Part shown: piece by piece, positions 1-7,493 of the stretch
Numbering within the stretch: the stretch's first letter is position 1
Layout of the letters: every line of letters starts with the position of its first letter
Source of the DNA: SZUA-451 sp034721895
GTDB taxonomy: Bacteria > Campylobacterota > Campylobacteria > Campylobacterales > Sulfurovaceae
DNA: 12,410 nt
Assembly: GCA_034721895.1 (NCBI GenBank)
Contig: JAYEND010000120.1
Location: 1 to 12,410 of the forward strand
Reading direction: 5' to 3'
Program-made: the position numbers and the translations under genes
The notes under the pieces: model-generated
The model's database searches: none
Told to the model about the DNA's origin: nothing
Seen by the model: only the letters and a program-made list of their open reading frames with translations

Positions 1-99
1 GGTTTTTTGTATGGGTATGAAGGTTTGTTGATTTCTGTCTCCAATGCAAATGGTGTCTTTTACAAATATATAAAACTTTTGGAAGAAAACAAAAAATGA
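1..99 (+). CDS. C-terminal end of a WaaE/KdtX-like family-2 glycosyltransferase (5' truncated by window edge)
   Basis: An open frame enters at base 1 and gives 32 residues before a TGA at 97-99. The residues begin GFLYGYEGLLISVSNA and end in KLLEENKK. The pattern G-F-L-x-G-x-x-G-hydrophobic, then an aromatic-x-K-Y-x-K-L tail, is what I know as the C-terminus of WaaE/KdtX-type GT2 enzymes, which add a hexose to inner-core LPS. The stop overlaps the next gene's start by ATGA (96-99), the tight coupling seen throughout this locus, which supports it being a real coding end. The catalytic domain lies outside the window, so the substrate cannot be judged. Family call is moderate; the presence of a coding end is fairly secure. 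Confidence 0.68.
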   Translation, partial: GFLYGYEGLLISVSNANGVFYKYIKLLEENKK

Positions 100-872
100 C
101 GGTTTCTCTGATCGTCACCACCTATAACTGGCCGCAGGCTCTGGCTTTGGTGCTGATCAGTGCCATGGATCAGACAGTATTGCCTGATGAGATCGTGATG
201 GCAGATGATGGCAGCATCTCTGAAACTGCGGAGTTGATCCGGAATATAGCAAAAGAGAGTATGGTGCCGATCTATCATGCCTGGCAGCCTGATGAGGGTT
301 TTCGTGCTGCAAGCGCAAGGAATGGCGCGATACGAAGAGCATCCGGTGAGTACCTGATACTGATTGACGGAGACATGATACTCCATCCCCGATTTATTGA
401 AGATCATCTCTCTTATGCAAAAAGAGGTACTTTTGTTCAGGGATCAAGAGTATTGCTTGATGAAAAAAAATCAGAAGAAGTATTACAAAAGAGACAATAC
501 GGTTTTTCTCTTTTTGAAGCAGGGATCCATAACCGTAAAAATGCCTTTCATTCAAACATGCTCTATTCGCTTTTTTCTAAAGATAATTCTTCCTTAAAAG
601 GTATTAAGAGTTGTAATTTTGCACTATTTAGGGAAGATATCGACCGCGTGAATGGCTTCAATGAAGATTTCATCGGATGGGGCAGGGAAGATAGTGAACT
701 GGCAGTACGATTGATGAATGCCGGGATCAAGCGAAGAGATATCAGGTTTCATGCTATTGCTTATCACCTCTATCACAGGGAAAACACACGTACATCTTTG
801 CCTGAAAATGATGAGAGGCTGCAAGAGGCTATTGCGCAAAAAAAGATTTGGTGTGACAAAGGATTGGCATGA
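96..872 (+). CDS. family-2 glycosyltransferase, probable LPS core enzyme
   Basis: The 258-residue protein is a cytoplasmic GT-A fold glycosyltransferase. Its N-terminus reads MTVSLIVTTYN, followed by DDGS (37-40), the nucleotide-sugar binding turn, and DGD (91-93), the metal-binding DXD equivalent. A second motif, GWGREDSE (194-201), matches the C-terminal galactosyltransferase-type subdomain found in chondroitin-polymerase-like GT2 proteins, where the acidic pair is thought to help catalysis. There is no membrane segment. The ATG at 96 overlaps the preceding stop as ATGA, with a purine-rich GGAAG upstream. The next gene also overlaps by ATGA (869-872), so the three are likely translationally coupled. 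It sits with waaF and an MsbA-like exporter, so a role in extending the LPS/LOS core is inferred. Donor and acceptor sugars are unknown. An A8 run lies at 463-470. Confidence 0.9.
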   Translation: MTVSLIVTTYNWPQALALVLISAMDQTVLPDEIVMADDGSISETAELIRNIAKESMVPIYHAWQPDEGFRAASARNGAIRRASGEYLILIDGDMILHPRFIEDHLSYAKRGTFVQGSRVLLDEKKSEEVLQKRQYGFSLFEAGIHNRKNAFHSNMLYSLFSKDNSSLKGIKSCNFALFREDIDRVNGFNEDFIGWGREDSELAVRLMNAGIKRRDIRFHAIAYHLYHRENTRTSLPENDERLQEAIAQKKIWCDKGLA

Positions 873-1747
873 GAAAGGCGGATGGTTTGAGGGTGAGCGG
901 ATTTACATTTTTAAAGAATGGGCAAATGTTGGGATACCCTTTTATTCAGTCGATCCAATCGATCCTGCCGATTGTTGATGAGTTTATTGTGGCATTGGGT
1001 CCCTGTGATGATGATACTGAAGAGATGCTTGTCTCCCTGCAGGAGCCAAAACTCAAAATCATTCATACCCAATGGAATGAAAAGATGAAAGATCGGGGTT
1101 ATGTCTACGGTCAGCAAAAAATGATCGCCCAGTTCAATTGTACAGGCGATTGGGCATTTTATCTCGAAGCGGATGAAGTGGTACATGAAGATGATCTGGA
1201 GAGAATTGTCGATGCCATGAAGCGCTACAGGGATGACGATGAGGTGGAGGCGCTGCTTTTCGACTATATCCACTTTTATGGCAATCAAAACAGTTATCTC
1301 TGGTCACCGGGGTGGTATCGGCGTGCGCCGCGTATTATCAAAAATTCTATACGTTCTTATGCTCCCGACGGACTCTTTTGGCTGGTCCTGGAAAAAAACA
1401 AAATAGGACGCTATCCGAAAGCAGCGCATACAGGTGCAACGATGTACCACTATGGCTGGATCAGAAGTGAAGAACAGATGAATCTCAAGAGTGCACAGGT
1501 GCAGCAGTATTGGGACAAAAAGCATACACAGATAGATTACAGTCAGATTCCCCAATCAATTATCTGTGAGTTTAAAGGAGTGCATCCCGAAATAGTGCAA
1601 AAATGGTTACCGCCTGCAGAGGGAATATTTCAGGCAGATCCGGATTATTCATTGAATCAAAAAGAGAAAAAACATCAGTATATGCTTGAACTTGAAAAAC
1701 TTTTTGGGTTGGAACTCAGTAAAAAACATTATAAATTGGTAAAATAA
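869..1747 (+). CDS. GT2-like glycosyltransferase, function unassigned
   Basis: The 292-residue protein has the general plan of a GT-A glycosyltransferase but a divergent sequence. The N-terminus (about 8-45) reads GFTFLKNGQMLGYPFIQSI and leads to a DEFIVALG strand, which replaces the usual DDGS turn. The acidic motif LEADEV at 99-104 takes the place of DXD. A tryptophan/arginine-rich stretch (WSPGWYRRAPRIIKN) follows near 150, and the C-terminal third is lysine-rich. I know similar LEADE-motif proteins annotated simply as glycosyltransferases in LPS loci. No signal peptide or membrane helix is visible. The start ATG overlaps the previous stop by four bases, and waaF begins three bases after its TAA, so it belongs to the same transcription unit. 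An LPS-core role is inferred from context only. Confidence 0.83.
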   Translation: MRKADGLRVSGFTFLKNGQMLGYPFIQSIQSILPIVDEFIVALGPCDDDTEEMLVSLQEPKLKIIHTQWNEKMKDRGYVYGQQKMIAQFNCTGDWAFYLEADEVVHEDDLERIVDAMKRYRDDDEVEALLFDYIHFYGNQNSYLWSPGWYRRAPRIIKNSIRSYAPDGLFWLVLEKNKIGRYPKAAHTGATMYHYGWIRSEEQMNLKSAQVQQYWDKKHTQIDYSQIPQSIICEFKGVHPEIVQKWLPPAEGIFQADPDYSLNQKEKKHQYMLELEKLFGLELSKKHYKLVK

Positions 1748-1750
1748 AAA

Positions 1751-2665
1751 ATGATGAAGATATTGATTGAACTTCCGACATGGCTGGGTGATGCGGTCAT
1801 GGCGACGCCTACCATTGAAAATCTTTTGTCAGTGTATCCGGATGCTGAGTTGACATTGGTCGGATCGCATCTTTCTGTGGAGGCATTAAAACATCATCCC
1901 CGAGTTGTGAAACATGTTGTTTTGGAGAAAAAACTCTTTTCTCTCTATGGGACGGCAAAAACCTTAGGAAGATTTGATTTGGCTCTCTCTTTCCGTAGTT
2001 CATTTCGATCGGCACTCTTTCTTCTTGCCGTCAGAGCAGATAAAAAATGTCAATTTCCAAAGCATTACAGCGGAATGCACCAGGTAGAGAAGTATGCATT
2101 TTTTCTTCATGAATGTCTGGAAATATCGTTGAAGCCTGAAGCGTTGAGATTGTATGAGGACCCCTACAACTATATACATCCGACATTGGGAATCAATCCG
2201 GGGGCGACTTACGGCTCTGCCAAACGCTGGTATCCCAAAGAATTTGCAAAAGTTGCCATTGCACTTGCAGAAGCGTTTGATATTGTGATTTTCGGCGGGC
2301 CTGGCGAGAAAGAGATTGCGGCTGACATTGAAGCAGAGATCAGGAAGGCCGGAGTGAGTAATATTGAGAATCTTGCCGGCAAAATGACGATTCCGGAACT
2401 GATTTCCCGTATCGGCGGTCTTTCCTGGTTTGTGACCAACGATAGCGGGCCGATGCATGTGGCTGCAGCCTATCAGATTCCGACAGTGGCGCTTTTTGGT
2501 CCGACAAAGCACAAAGAAACACATCAGTGGCACAATCCTTATGAGCATCTTATACGAAAAGAGATGGCGTGTGCCCCCTGTATGAAACGAACTTGTCCGC
2601 TGGGCCACCATGACTGCATGAAGTTGATCACTGCAGAGGAAGTCATAGAGATAATTCAGGCATAA
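1751..2665 (+). CDS. waaF: ADP-heptose--LPS heptosyltransferase II
   Basis: WaaF transfers the second L-glycero-D-manno-heptose from ADP-heptose to the first heptose of the LPS inner core at the cytoplasmic face. The 304-residue protein is a typical GT9 GT-B enzyme. The N-terminal loop WLGDAVMATP carries the presumed catalytic base Asp14. The ADP-heptose site has NPGA (149-152) followed by KRWYPKEFA, and NDSGPMH (230-236). The C-terminal ACAPCMKRTCPLGHHDCM cysteine cluster is characteristic of the WaaF subgroup rather than WaaC. The start is MMK; the second ATG at 1754 is an equally plausible start. It lies 3 bases after the GT2-like gene and 39 bases before the exporter gene. Its donor is made by the gmhA-hldE-hldD-gmhB genes on the opposite strand of this window. 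Confidence 0.95.
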   Translation: MMKILIELPTWLGDAVMATPTIENLLSVYPDAELTLVGSHLSVEALKHHPRVVKHVVLEKKLFSLYGTAKTLGRFDLALSFRSSFRSALFLLAVRADKKCQFPKHYSGMHQVEKYAFFLHECLEISLKPEALRLYEDPYNYIHPTLGINPGATYGSAKRWYPKEFAKVAIALAEAFDIVIFGGPGEKEIAADIEAEIRKAGVSNIENLAGKMTIPELISRIGGLSWFVTNDSGPMHVAAAYQIPTVALFGPTKHKETHQWHNPYEHLIRKEMACAPCMKRTCPLGHHDCMKLITAEEVIEIIQA

Positions 2666-2704
2666 TATGATGATCGATTTGATAAATAAGGGTGATAGGC
2701 AGAA

Positions 2705-4414
2705 ATGAAACAGGTATTAAAATATTTTCTTCCCTATATGATGTCATATAAAAAAGAGTTTCTCTTTACGATTCTGGGGATGATCGCCGTGGCAGTCGGT
2801 ACAACTCTCTCTGCGCATCTGCTCAAACCGGTACTGGATGATCTTTTTATCAACAAAGACAGGGAGATGCTCAAGCTGGTTCCGTTTGCCATCATCGGTG
2901 TTTTTCTTCTCAAGTCAGCAGGCAGGTTTGTCCAGACTTACTATACAGTCTATATCGGTGATGATATTGTGCGTAAATTACGCGATAGGCTTGCCCTTCA
3001 CCTGATGTATCAGGATATGGCCTATCTCAACAAGATGCGCAGCGGTGAACTTCTCAGCCGGGTGACTAATGATCTTAATCGTATTCAAATGGTTGTCTCT
3101 TCGATGATCCCGACCTTGATGGTTAAGTCTCTGCTGATTGTCACACTCACGGCTTATGTGATCTACCAAAGCCCGAAGCTGGCTTTTTATTTCCTGGTCA
3201 TTATGCCATTGGCTCTATTACCACTGCAGATGCTTGCCAAACGAATGAAGCGCTATTCGAAACGTTCCCAGGAGAGCAATTCTGATCTCACCTCTCGTTT
3301 AACAGAGATATTCAACAACATCGAAGTGATCAAAGCCAACTCTTCTCAGGAGTATGAACATCAACGTTTTTCTAAAGAAAATATGAATTTTTTCAGATTG
3401 GCAATCAAGCAAAATTTAATTAATGCCCTGGTGGGACCGACAATGGAGGTATTTGGCTCTATTGCGATTGCTGTCGCAATCTATGTAGGAGCGCTGCAGG
3501 TGATCAACGATGAGATAACGGTAGGGACCTTTTTTGCTTTTATAACAGCACTTTTTATGCTCTATGATCCCATAAAGGTACTCTCCAGTATTCATAACCG
3601 CTTACAAGATGCTGTCGCAGCAACAGAACGGATGAATGAACTTTTTGAGAGTGTACCGACAATTATTTCGGGAAACCATGCGCTTCAAAAGATTGACAGT
3701 GTAGTGTTTCGCTCCGTTTCGCTCCGTTATGGTGACATGGATGCACTGATCAATATTGATATCGAGGCAGAGAAAGGAAAAGTTTATGCGCTGGTGGGTG
3801 ACAGTGGTGCAGGAAAGAGCAGTTTTGTCAACCTGTTGGTGCGTTTTTATGACGCCAGTGCAGGAGAGATTCTGATCAACGGCAGGGATATCCGAAGCTA
3901 TACATTTCAATCGCTTCATCAGAAAATTGCTTATGTGACACAGCGTGTCTATATTTTCCAGGATACAGTTTTGGCAAATGTCGCTTACGGTAGTGAGATA
4001 GATGAGAAAAGGGCGATTGAAGCTTTGAAGAAGGCACATGCCTGGGAGTTTGTCGAAAAGATGGAGAAAGGGATCGATACTGCCCTCGATGAGTTCGGTG
4101 TCAATCTCAGCGGAGGGCAGCGTCAGCGGATTTCTCTTGCCCGCGCACTCTACAAAGCACCCGATATTTTAATTCTTGACGAAGCGACCTCCGCACTGGA
4201 TAATAAAAGTGAAAAAGCGATTCAAAAGGCTTTGGAAGAGATCAGGAAAGAGATGATCACCTTTGTAGTAGCGCATCGTCTCAGTACAGTGGAGAAGGCT
4301 GATACGATACTGCTTTTTGAGTCAGGGAAAATTATTGATCGTGGAAGTTATGTGGAACTTCTGGAAAGTTCACCTGCCTTTAGAAAGCTTGCGAATAAAA
4401 ATGAAGAGAAGTAA
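2705..4414 (+). CDS. msbA: MsbA-like ABC exporter (lipid A-core / lipid-linked glycan flippase)
   Basis: The 569-residue half-transporter fuses an ABC exporter membrane domain (about 1-325, six predicted helices, starting near 18-40) to a nucleotide-binding domain. Walker A is GDSGAGKS (365-372), signature LSGGQ (468-472), Walker B ILILD with catalytic Glu493, and the H-loop histidine is 524. The coupling segment LLSRVTNDLNRIQ is typical of MsbA/type IV exporters. Homodimers would move lipid A-core from the inner to the outer leaflet of the inner membrane. Downstream of waaF, MsbA is the natural reading, but PglK-type lipid-linked oligosaccharide flippases share this architecture and cannot be excluded. 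The start at 2705 is fixed by an in-frame TAG at 2696-2698. Its TAA ends immediately next to the gmhA stop on the other strand, leaving no room for a separate terminator. Confidence 0.88.
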   Translation: MKQVLKYFLPYMMSYKKEFLFTILGMIAVAVGTTLSAHLLKPVLDDLFINKDREMLKLVPFAIIGVFLLKSAGRFVQTYYTVYIGDDIVRKLRDRLALHLMYQDMAYLNKMRSGELLSRVTNDLNRIQMVVSSMIPTLMVKSLLIVTLTAYVIYQSPKLAFYFLVIMPLALLPLQMLAKRMKRYSKRSQESNSDLTSRLTEIFNNIEVIKANSSQEYEHQRFSKENMNFFRLAIKQNLINALVGPTMEVFGSIAIAVAIYVGALQVINDEITVGTFFAFITALFMLYDPIKVLSSIHNRLQDAVAATERMNELFESVPTIISGNHALQKIDSVVFRSVSLRYGDMDALINIDIEAEKGKVYALVGDSGAGKSSFVNLLVRFYDASAGEILINGRDIRSYTFQSLHQKIAYVTQRVYIFQDTVLANVAYGSEIDEKRAIEALKKAHAWEFVEKMEKGIDTALDEFGVNLSGGQRQRISLARALYKAPDILILDEATSALDNKSEKAIQKALEEIRKEMITFVVAHRLSTVEKADTILLFESGKIIDRGSYVELLESSPAFRKLANKNEEK

Positions 4415-4981
4415 TCAGAATGTGTTATCAATGGCTTGACAAATAGTATGCCCGATGAGAATATGCATCTCCTGAATACGGGGAGTGTCGTCTGAAGGAA
4501 CGATGATATTGAGGTCGCAGACTTCATTCATCGCTCCCCCATCCCTGCCGCTTAACCCTATTGTTCGACATCCTAGGGCTTTCGCTGTTTCCAATGCCGA
4601 GAGGATATTGGCACTGTTTCCGCTGGTGGAGATACCGATCAGCAAATCCCCCTCATTGGCCAGCGCCTCTACCTGGCGATCAAAAACTCTACCATAACCG
4701 TAGTCATTGGAAATGGCAGTGAGGGCGGAAGTATCAGTTGTTAAAGCGATCCCCGGCAACCCTCTGCGTTCACTCTTGTAGCGACCTGTCAACTCTGCAG
4801 CGATATGCTGTGCATCAGCTGCCGATCCGCCATTTCCGCACAAAAGGATCTTGTTTCCATTTTTCAATGTTTCTATGGCTACCGCTGAAGCCTTTTCCAC
4901 ACTTGGAACAAGTTTCTCTATAGTTGCCTCAATCGTTTTTCTGTGTGCCTCAAACTCGGCCTTTATCATTGTTTTTATCAT
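4415..4981 (-). CDS. gmhA: sedoheptulose 7-phosphate isomerase
   Basis: GmhA catalyses the first step of ADP-heptose synthesis, isomerising D-sedoheptulose 7-phosphate to D-glycero-D-manno-heptose 7-phosphate in the cytosol. The 188-residue protein is a single SIS domain of normal family length. It has the phosphosugar loop LLCGNGGSAADAQH (46-59) and ISTSGNSANI. The metal/catalytic set is visible as His59, Glu63, Gln170 and His178, shifted by two from the E. coli His61, Glu65, Gln172 and His180. The ATG at 4981 is preferred because AGGA lies ten bases upstream; the internal ATG at 4969 has only an AAAACA lead. It is the last gene of the minus-strand block, 81 bases after hldE, and may have its own promoter in that gap. 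Its stop abuts the convergent msbA stop. Confidence 0.96.
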   Translation of the reverse strand: MIKTMIKAEFEAHRKTIEATIEKLVPSVEKASAVAIETLKNGNKILLCGNGGSAADAQHIAAELTGRYKSERRGLPGIALTTDTSALTAISNDYGYGRVFDRQVEALANEGDLLIGISTSGNSANILSALETAKALGCRTIGLSGRDGGAMNEVCDLNIIVPSDDTPRIQEMHILIGHTICQAIDNTF

Positions 4982-5040
4982 TATTCTTCAATCCTATTAA
5001 AATAAAAGTTCAGACTATTTGTCGGGTTGGTAATAAGGAA

Positions 5041-5049
5041 AGCATACCA
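5041..5049 (-). promoter_or_regulatory. possible extended -10 promoter for gmhA
   Basis: On the minus strand the hldE-gmhA gap holds TGGTATGCT, an extended -10 (TGn) followed by a TATGCT hexamer. It lies about 60 bases before the gmhA ATG. No good -35 is present, but an A/T-phased tract runs directly upstream. Epsilonproteobacterial sigma-70 promoters are known to rely on extended -10 and AT-rich upstream sequence rather than a -35. The call is weak because TATGCT deviates at two positions. Confidence 0.25.
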
Positions 5050-5076
5050 GAATTTTTAATTGTTAATTTCTAATTT
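5049..5076 (-). repeat. degenerate 7-base tandem repeat, four units, spanning the hldE stop
   Basis: Read on the minus strand the units are AAATTAG, AAATTAA, CAATTAA and AAATTCT, so the core AATT recurs at exactly seven-base spacing four times. The hldE TAA (5063-5065) lies within the second unit. The tract sits immediately upstream of the candidate gmhA extended -10. It could be a phased upstream promoter element, a protein-binding array, or simple AT-rich drift. Confidence 0.5.
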
Positions 5077-6484
5077 TATCAATAATCCCACTCGTGCTTT
5101 TCCCCTCCACAAACTCAATGAGCCTGACTTCCCCGGAAAGATCACTGCCGACCACTTCTTTCCCTTTATAATCGGCACCTTTGACCAGGATATCGGGAAG
5201 CACTTTTTTGATCAGTTCATAGGGGGTGTCTTCACTGAAAGGAACAACATAGTCGACACTCTCCAGAGCGGCAAGGAGAAAGGCACGGTCATCAAGGAAA
5301 TTGACAGGACGGTCCTCTCCCTTCAGGCGCCGGATGCTTTCATCACTGTTAAGGCCTACGATCAGGAAATCCCCCAACTCTTTGGCTTTCTGCAGATAGC
5401 TTGCATGGCCGCGATGAAGAATATCGAAACAGCCATTCGTAAAGACGACTTTTCTGCCCTGACTTTTCAGGCGTTTGGCGATACGTTCAATCTGTGTAAA
5501 GTCTTTGATCTTGCTCTCGATCTGACCTTTATTGAGAGAGTGTTCGTACTCTTCGATTTCATTCAGGGTTGCAGTAGCTGATCCTACTTTTGCAACAACG
5601 ATAGCCGCGGCTTTGTTGGCAAATTCACAGGCTTCTTTGATCTCCAGACCGCTTGCCAGTGCGATACCGAGTGATGCCAATACCGTATCGCCCGCACCGG
5701 TTACATCATAAACTTCTCGTGCAACGGTAGGAATGATGCTCATAGCCTGATCAAAGATGGCAATACCTTCTTCGCTGAGCGTGACGATACCGTAGTCAAG
5801 GTCCAGTTCATCTTTGAGTTTGAAGCCAGCCTCTTCAAGTGCTGTATGATCATTAATATCGATACGGGTGGCCAATGATGCCTCTTTTCTATTGGGAGTG
5901 AGGAGGGTGGCACCCTGATATTTGCTGTAATCCTCCCCTTTTGGATCGACCAGTATTGGTTTATTGTATGCTTTGGCCAGAGCGATAATATCCCGGGTGA
6001 GAGTAGGGGTAAGTACTCCTTTGCCGTAATCGGAAAGGAGAATAGCATCATATCCGAAAAGATTTTCAGAAAGTGCAGAGAGGAGGGTATGCTGTGATCG
6101 CAGAGAGATATTTTCCCGGCTCTCATCATCAAAACGGATGATCTGCTGATTAGAGGCGATGACACGGCTTTTCTTTGTTGTTACACGTTCATTTTGACGA
6201 ATGACCGCACGGCAGTCTGCTCCGACTTCATTCAGAAGTTTTTCTGCAAAATGGGCATTCTCATCATCACCAAGTACAGTAAAGACAGAGACTGTACTGT
6301 CGAGCGAGATAAGGTTGTTGATAACATTGCCCGCTCCTCCGAGGACACTACTCTCTTTTTGGACTTCCAAAACCTGTACAGGAGCTTCGGGTGAGATACG
6401 TTCACACTTTCCCCAGATATAGTGGTCGATCATCAGGTCACCGATGACGGCAATTTTGGCTTTTTTTGCCCTGATTTTATCCAT
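5063..6484 (-). CDS. hldE: bifunctional heptose 7-phosphate kinase / heptose 1-phosphate adenylyltransferase
   Basis: HldE phosphorylates D-glycero-D-manno-heptose 7-phosphate at C1 and, after GmhB dephosphorylation, transfers AMP from ATP to give ADP-D,D-heptose. The 473-residue protein has an N-terminal ribokinase-like domain (about 1-315) beginning IAVIGDLMIDHYI, with GAGD at 263-266 carrying the catalytic Asp266. It also has a C-terminal nucleotidyltransferase domain (about 335-473) beginning VVFTNGCFDILHRGH, with HRGH at 357-360. Length matches E. coli HldE (477). I chose ATG 6484 (MDKIRAKKAK): the open frame extends further 5', but those residues lie inside hldD and are not family-like. 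The start overlaps the hldD end by eight bases (6477-6484), suggesting translational coupling. Confidence 0.96.
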   Translation of the reverse strand: MDKIRAKKAKIAVIGDLMIDHYIWGKCERISPEAPVQVLEVQKESSVLGGAGNVINNLISLDSTVSVFTVLGDDENAHFAEKLLNEVGADCRAVIRQNERVTTKKSRVIASNQQIIRFDDESRENISLRSQHTLLSALSENLFGYDAILLSDYGKGVLTPTLTRDIIALAKAYNKPILVDPKGEDYSKYQGATLLTPNRKEASLATRIDINDHTALEEAGFKLKDELDLDYGIVTLSEEGIAIFDQAMSIIPTVAREVYDVTGAGDTVLASLGIALASGLEIKEACEFANKAAAIVVAKVGSATATLNEIEEYEHSLNKGQIESKIKDFTQIERIAKRLKSQGRKVVFTNGCFDILHRGHASYLQKAKELGDFLIVGLNSDESIRRLKGEDRPVNFLDDRAFLLAALESVDYVVPFSEDTPYELIKKVLPDILVKGADYKGKEVVGSDLSGEVRLIEFVEGKSTSGIIDKIRN

Positions 6485-7493
6485 TGGCCACTTCTGTCTC
6501 ATAGATACGTTTGATCTCGGGCATATAGGCTTTGATCCCCTCTTCGAGTTCAAAACGTGGCTGATAGCCCAGCTTTGCCACCGTTTCCGAGATATCAGCC
6601 TCCGTATGGAATTGATAGCGTCCTATATAGGGATTGGGAATATACTCAGTGCCCAGGTTGACTCCCAGTTCTTTTTGAATGATATCGCAGATATCCTGGA
6701 AGGAGCGCGCTTTTCCCGTACCGACATTGTAGACACCGTTTTCCCCCGGATGCATCGCTTTGATATTGGCTTGGATCACATCTTCGATATAGATAAAATC
6801 GCGCAGGATCCTGTCTGAGTCTTCAAAGAGTTTAGGCGTTTTTCCTGCCAGCACCTGATGTCCGAATTGAATAACCGTTGAGGCAGTTGTATTTTTGAAA
6901 AACTCCCGTGGGCCATAGACATTGAAATAGCGCAATCCGACGATCGAGATGCTATCCTGTTTTACCATATACTCCCGGGCGATATTGTCCATCATCAGTT
7001 TGGAGAAGCCATAGGCATTGCTAGGCGCCTCTCTCCCAACCCTTTGTGGACTGGGCGCATCTCCATAGGTAGCAGCAGAAGAGGCGTAGATCATATTGGC
7101 GTGGTGCTTCAGTGCCAGATCAAGAAGATCCTTGAAAGCATTGACATTGGTTTTGATCATCAGGTCCTGTTCCAGAACGGTTGTATCGGAGATGGCAGCT
7201 CCATGAAAGATATAGTCGAAGTTGTAGTCATTCTCCAGTTTTGACAGTACATCCGGATCGTTAATATCTCCGCTGATGACCTCACCCCTGAAACCTATCA
7301 GGTTCCTAAAGTGCCCAAAACTTTTAAGATTGCCGTTTGAGAATGTATCTCCTGACCGAAAAGCATCAAGAACAACGACTTTGCATTCCGGATGATTCTC
7401 CTGAAAATAGAAAGCAAGATTGGCTCCGATGAAGCCGGCCCCACCTGTGATCAATATGCATTTATTATTAAAATTCTGTCCACTGTATTTCAT
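6477..7493 (-). CDS. hldD: ADP-L-glycero-D-manno-heptose 6-epimerase
   Basis: HldD epimerises ADP-D-glycero-D-manno-heptose at C6 to ADP-L-glycero-D-manno-heptose, the donor used by WaaC and WaaF. The 338-residue protein is an extended short-chain dehydrogenase/reductase. The NADP-binding GGAGFIG lies at 17-23 and SSAATYGD precedes the catalytic YxxxK (Tyr161, Lys165). GLRYFNVYGPRE is followed by Lys200, corresponding to the E. coli Lys178 of the epimerase active site. It is somewhat longer than E. coli HldD (310), partly through a ten-residue N-terminal lead before the first strand. The start has a clear AAAGGTGA ribosome-binding site inside the end of gmhB and overlaps that gene's stop as ATGA (7490-7493). 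Confidence 0.96.
   Translation of the reverse strand: MKYSGQNFNNKCILITGGAGFIGANLAFYFQENHPECKVVVLDAFRSGDTFSNGNLKSFGHFRNLIGFRGEVISGDINDPDVLSKLENDYNFDYIFHGAAISDTTVLEQDLMIKTNVNAFKDLLDLALKHHANMIYASSAATYGDAPSPQRVGREAPSNAYGFSKLMMDNIAREYMVKQDSISIVGLRYFNVYGPREFFKNTTASTVIQFGHQVLAGKTPKLFEDSDRILRDFIYIEDVIQANIKAMHPGENGVYNVGTGKARSFQDICDIIQKELGVNLGTEYIPNPYIGRYQFHTEADISETVAKLGYQPRFELEEGIKAYMPEIKRIYETEVANG

Noticed and set aside
463..470. An A8 run in the first GT2 gene as a phase-variation tract
   Set aside because: The run is short, encodes normal Glu-Lys-Lys codons, and known phase-variable glycosyltransferase tracts in this group are usually longer G/C runs.
2000..2611. A 203-codon open frame on the - strand opposite waaF
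   Set aside because: It is fully antisense to a well-supported heptosyltransferase gene, and its translation is cysteine/arginine/histidine-rich with no recognisable motif; it is a shadow frame.
3707..3726. A perfect 10-base tandem duplication (TTTCGCTCCG twice) in the MsbA-like gene, possible slippage site
   Set aside because: Only two copies are present, and they encode the ordinary FRSVSLRYG strand at the start of the nucleotide-binding domain, so coincidence is the simpler explanation.
5060..5581. A 173-codon open frame on the + strand opposite the end of hldE
   Set aside because: It lies antisense to the conserved adenylyltransferase domain and shows no family signature or ribosome-binding site of note.
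6485..6553. A longer hldE start giving 23 extra N-terminal residues
   Set aside because: The extra residues lie within the hldD coding end, are not family-like, and MDKIRAKKAK at 6484 gives the normal HldE length and N-terminal strand.
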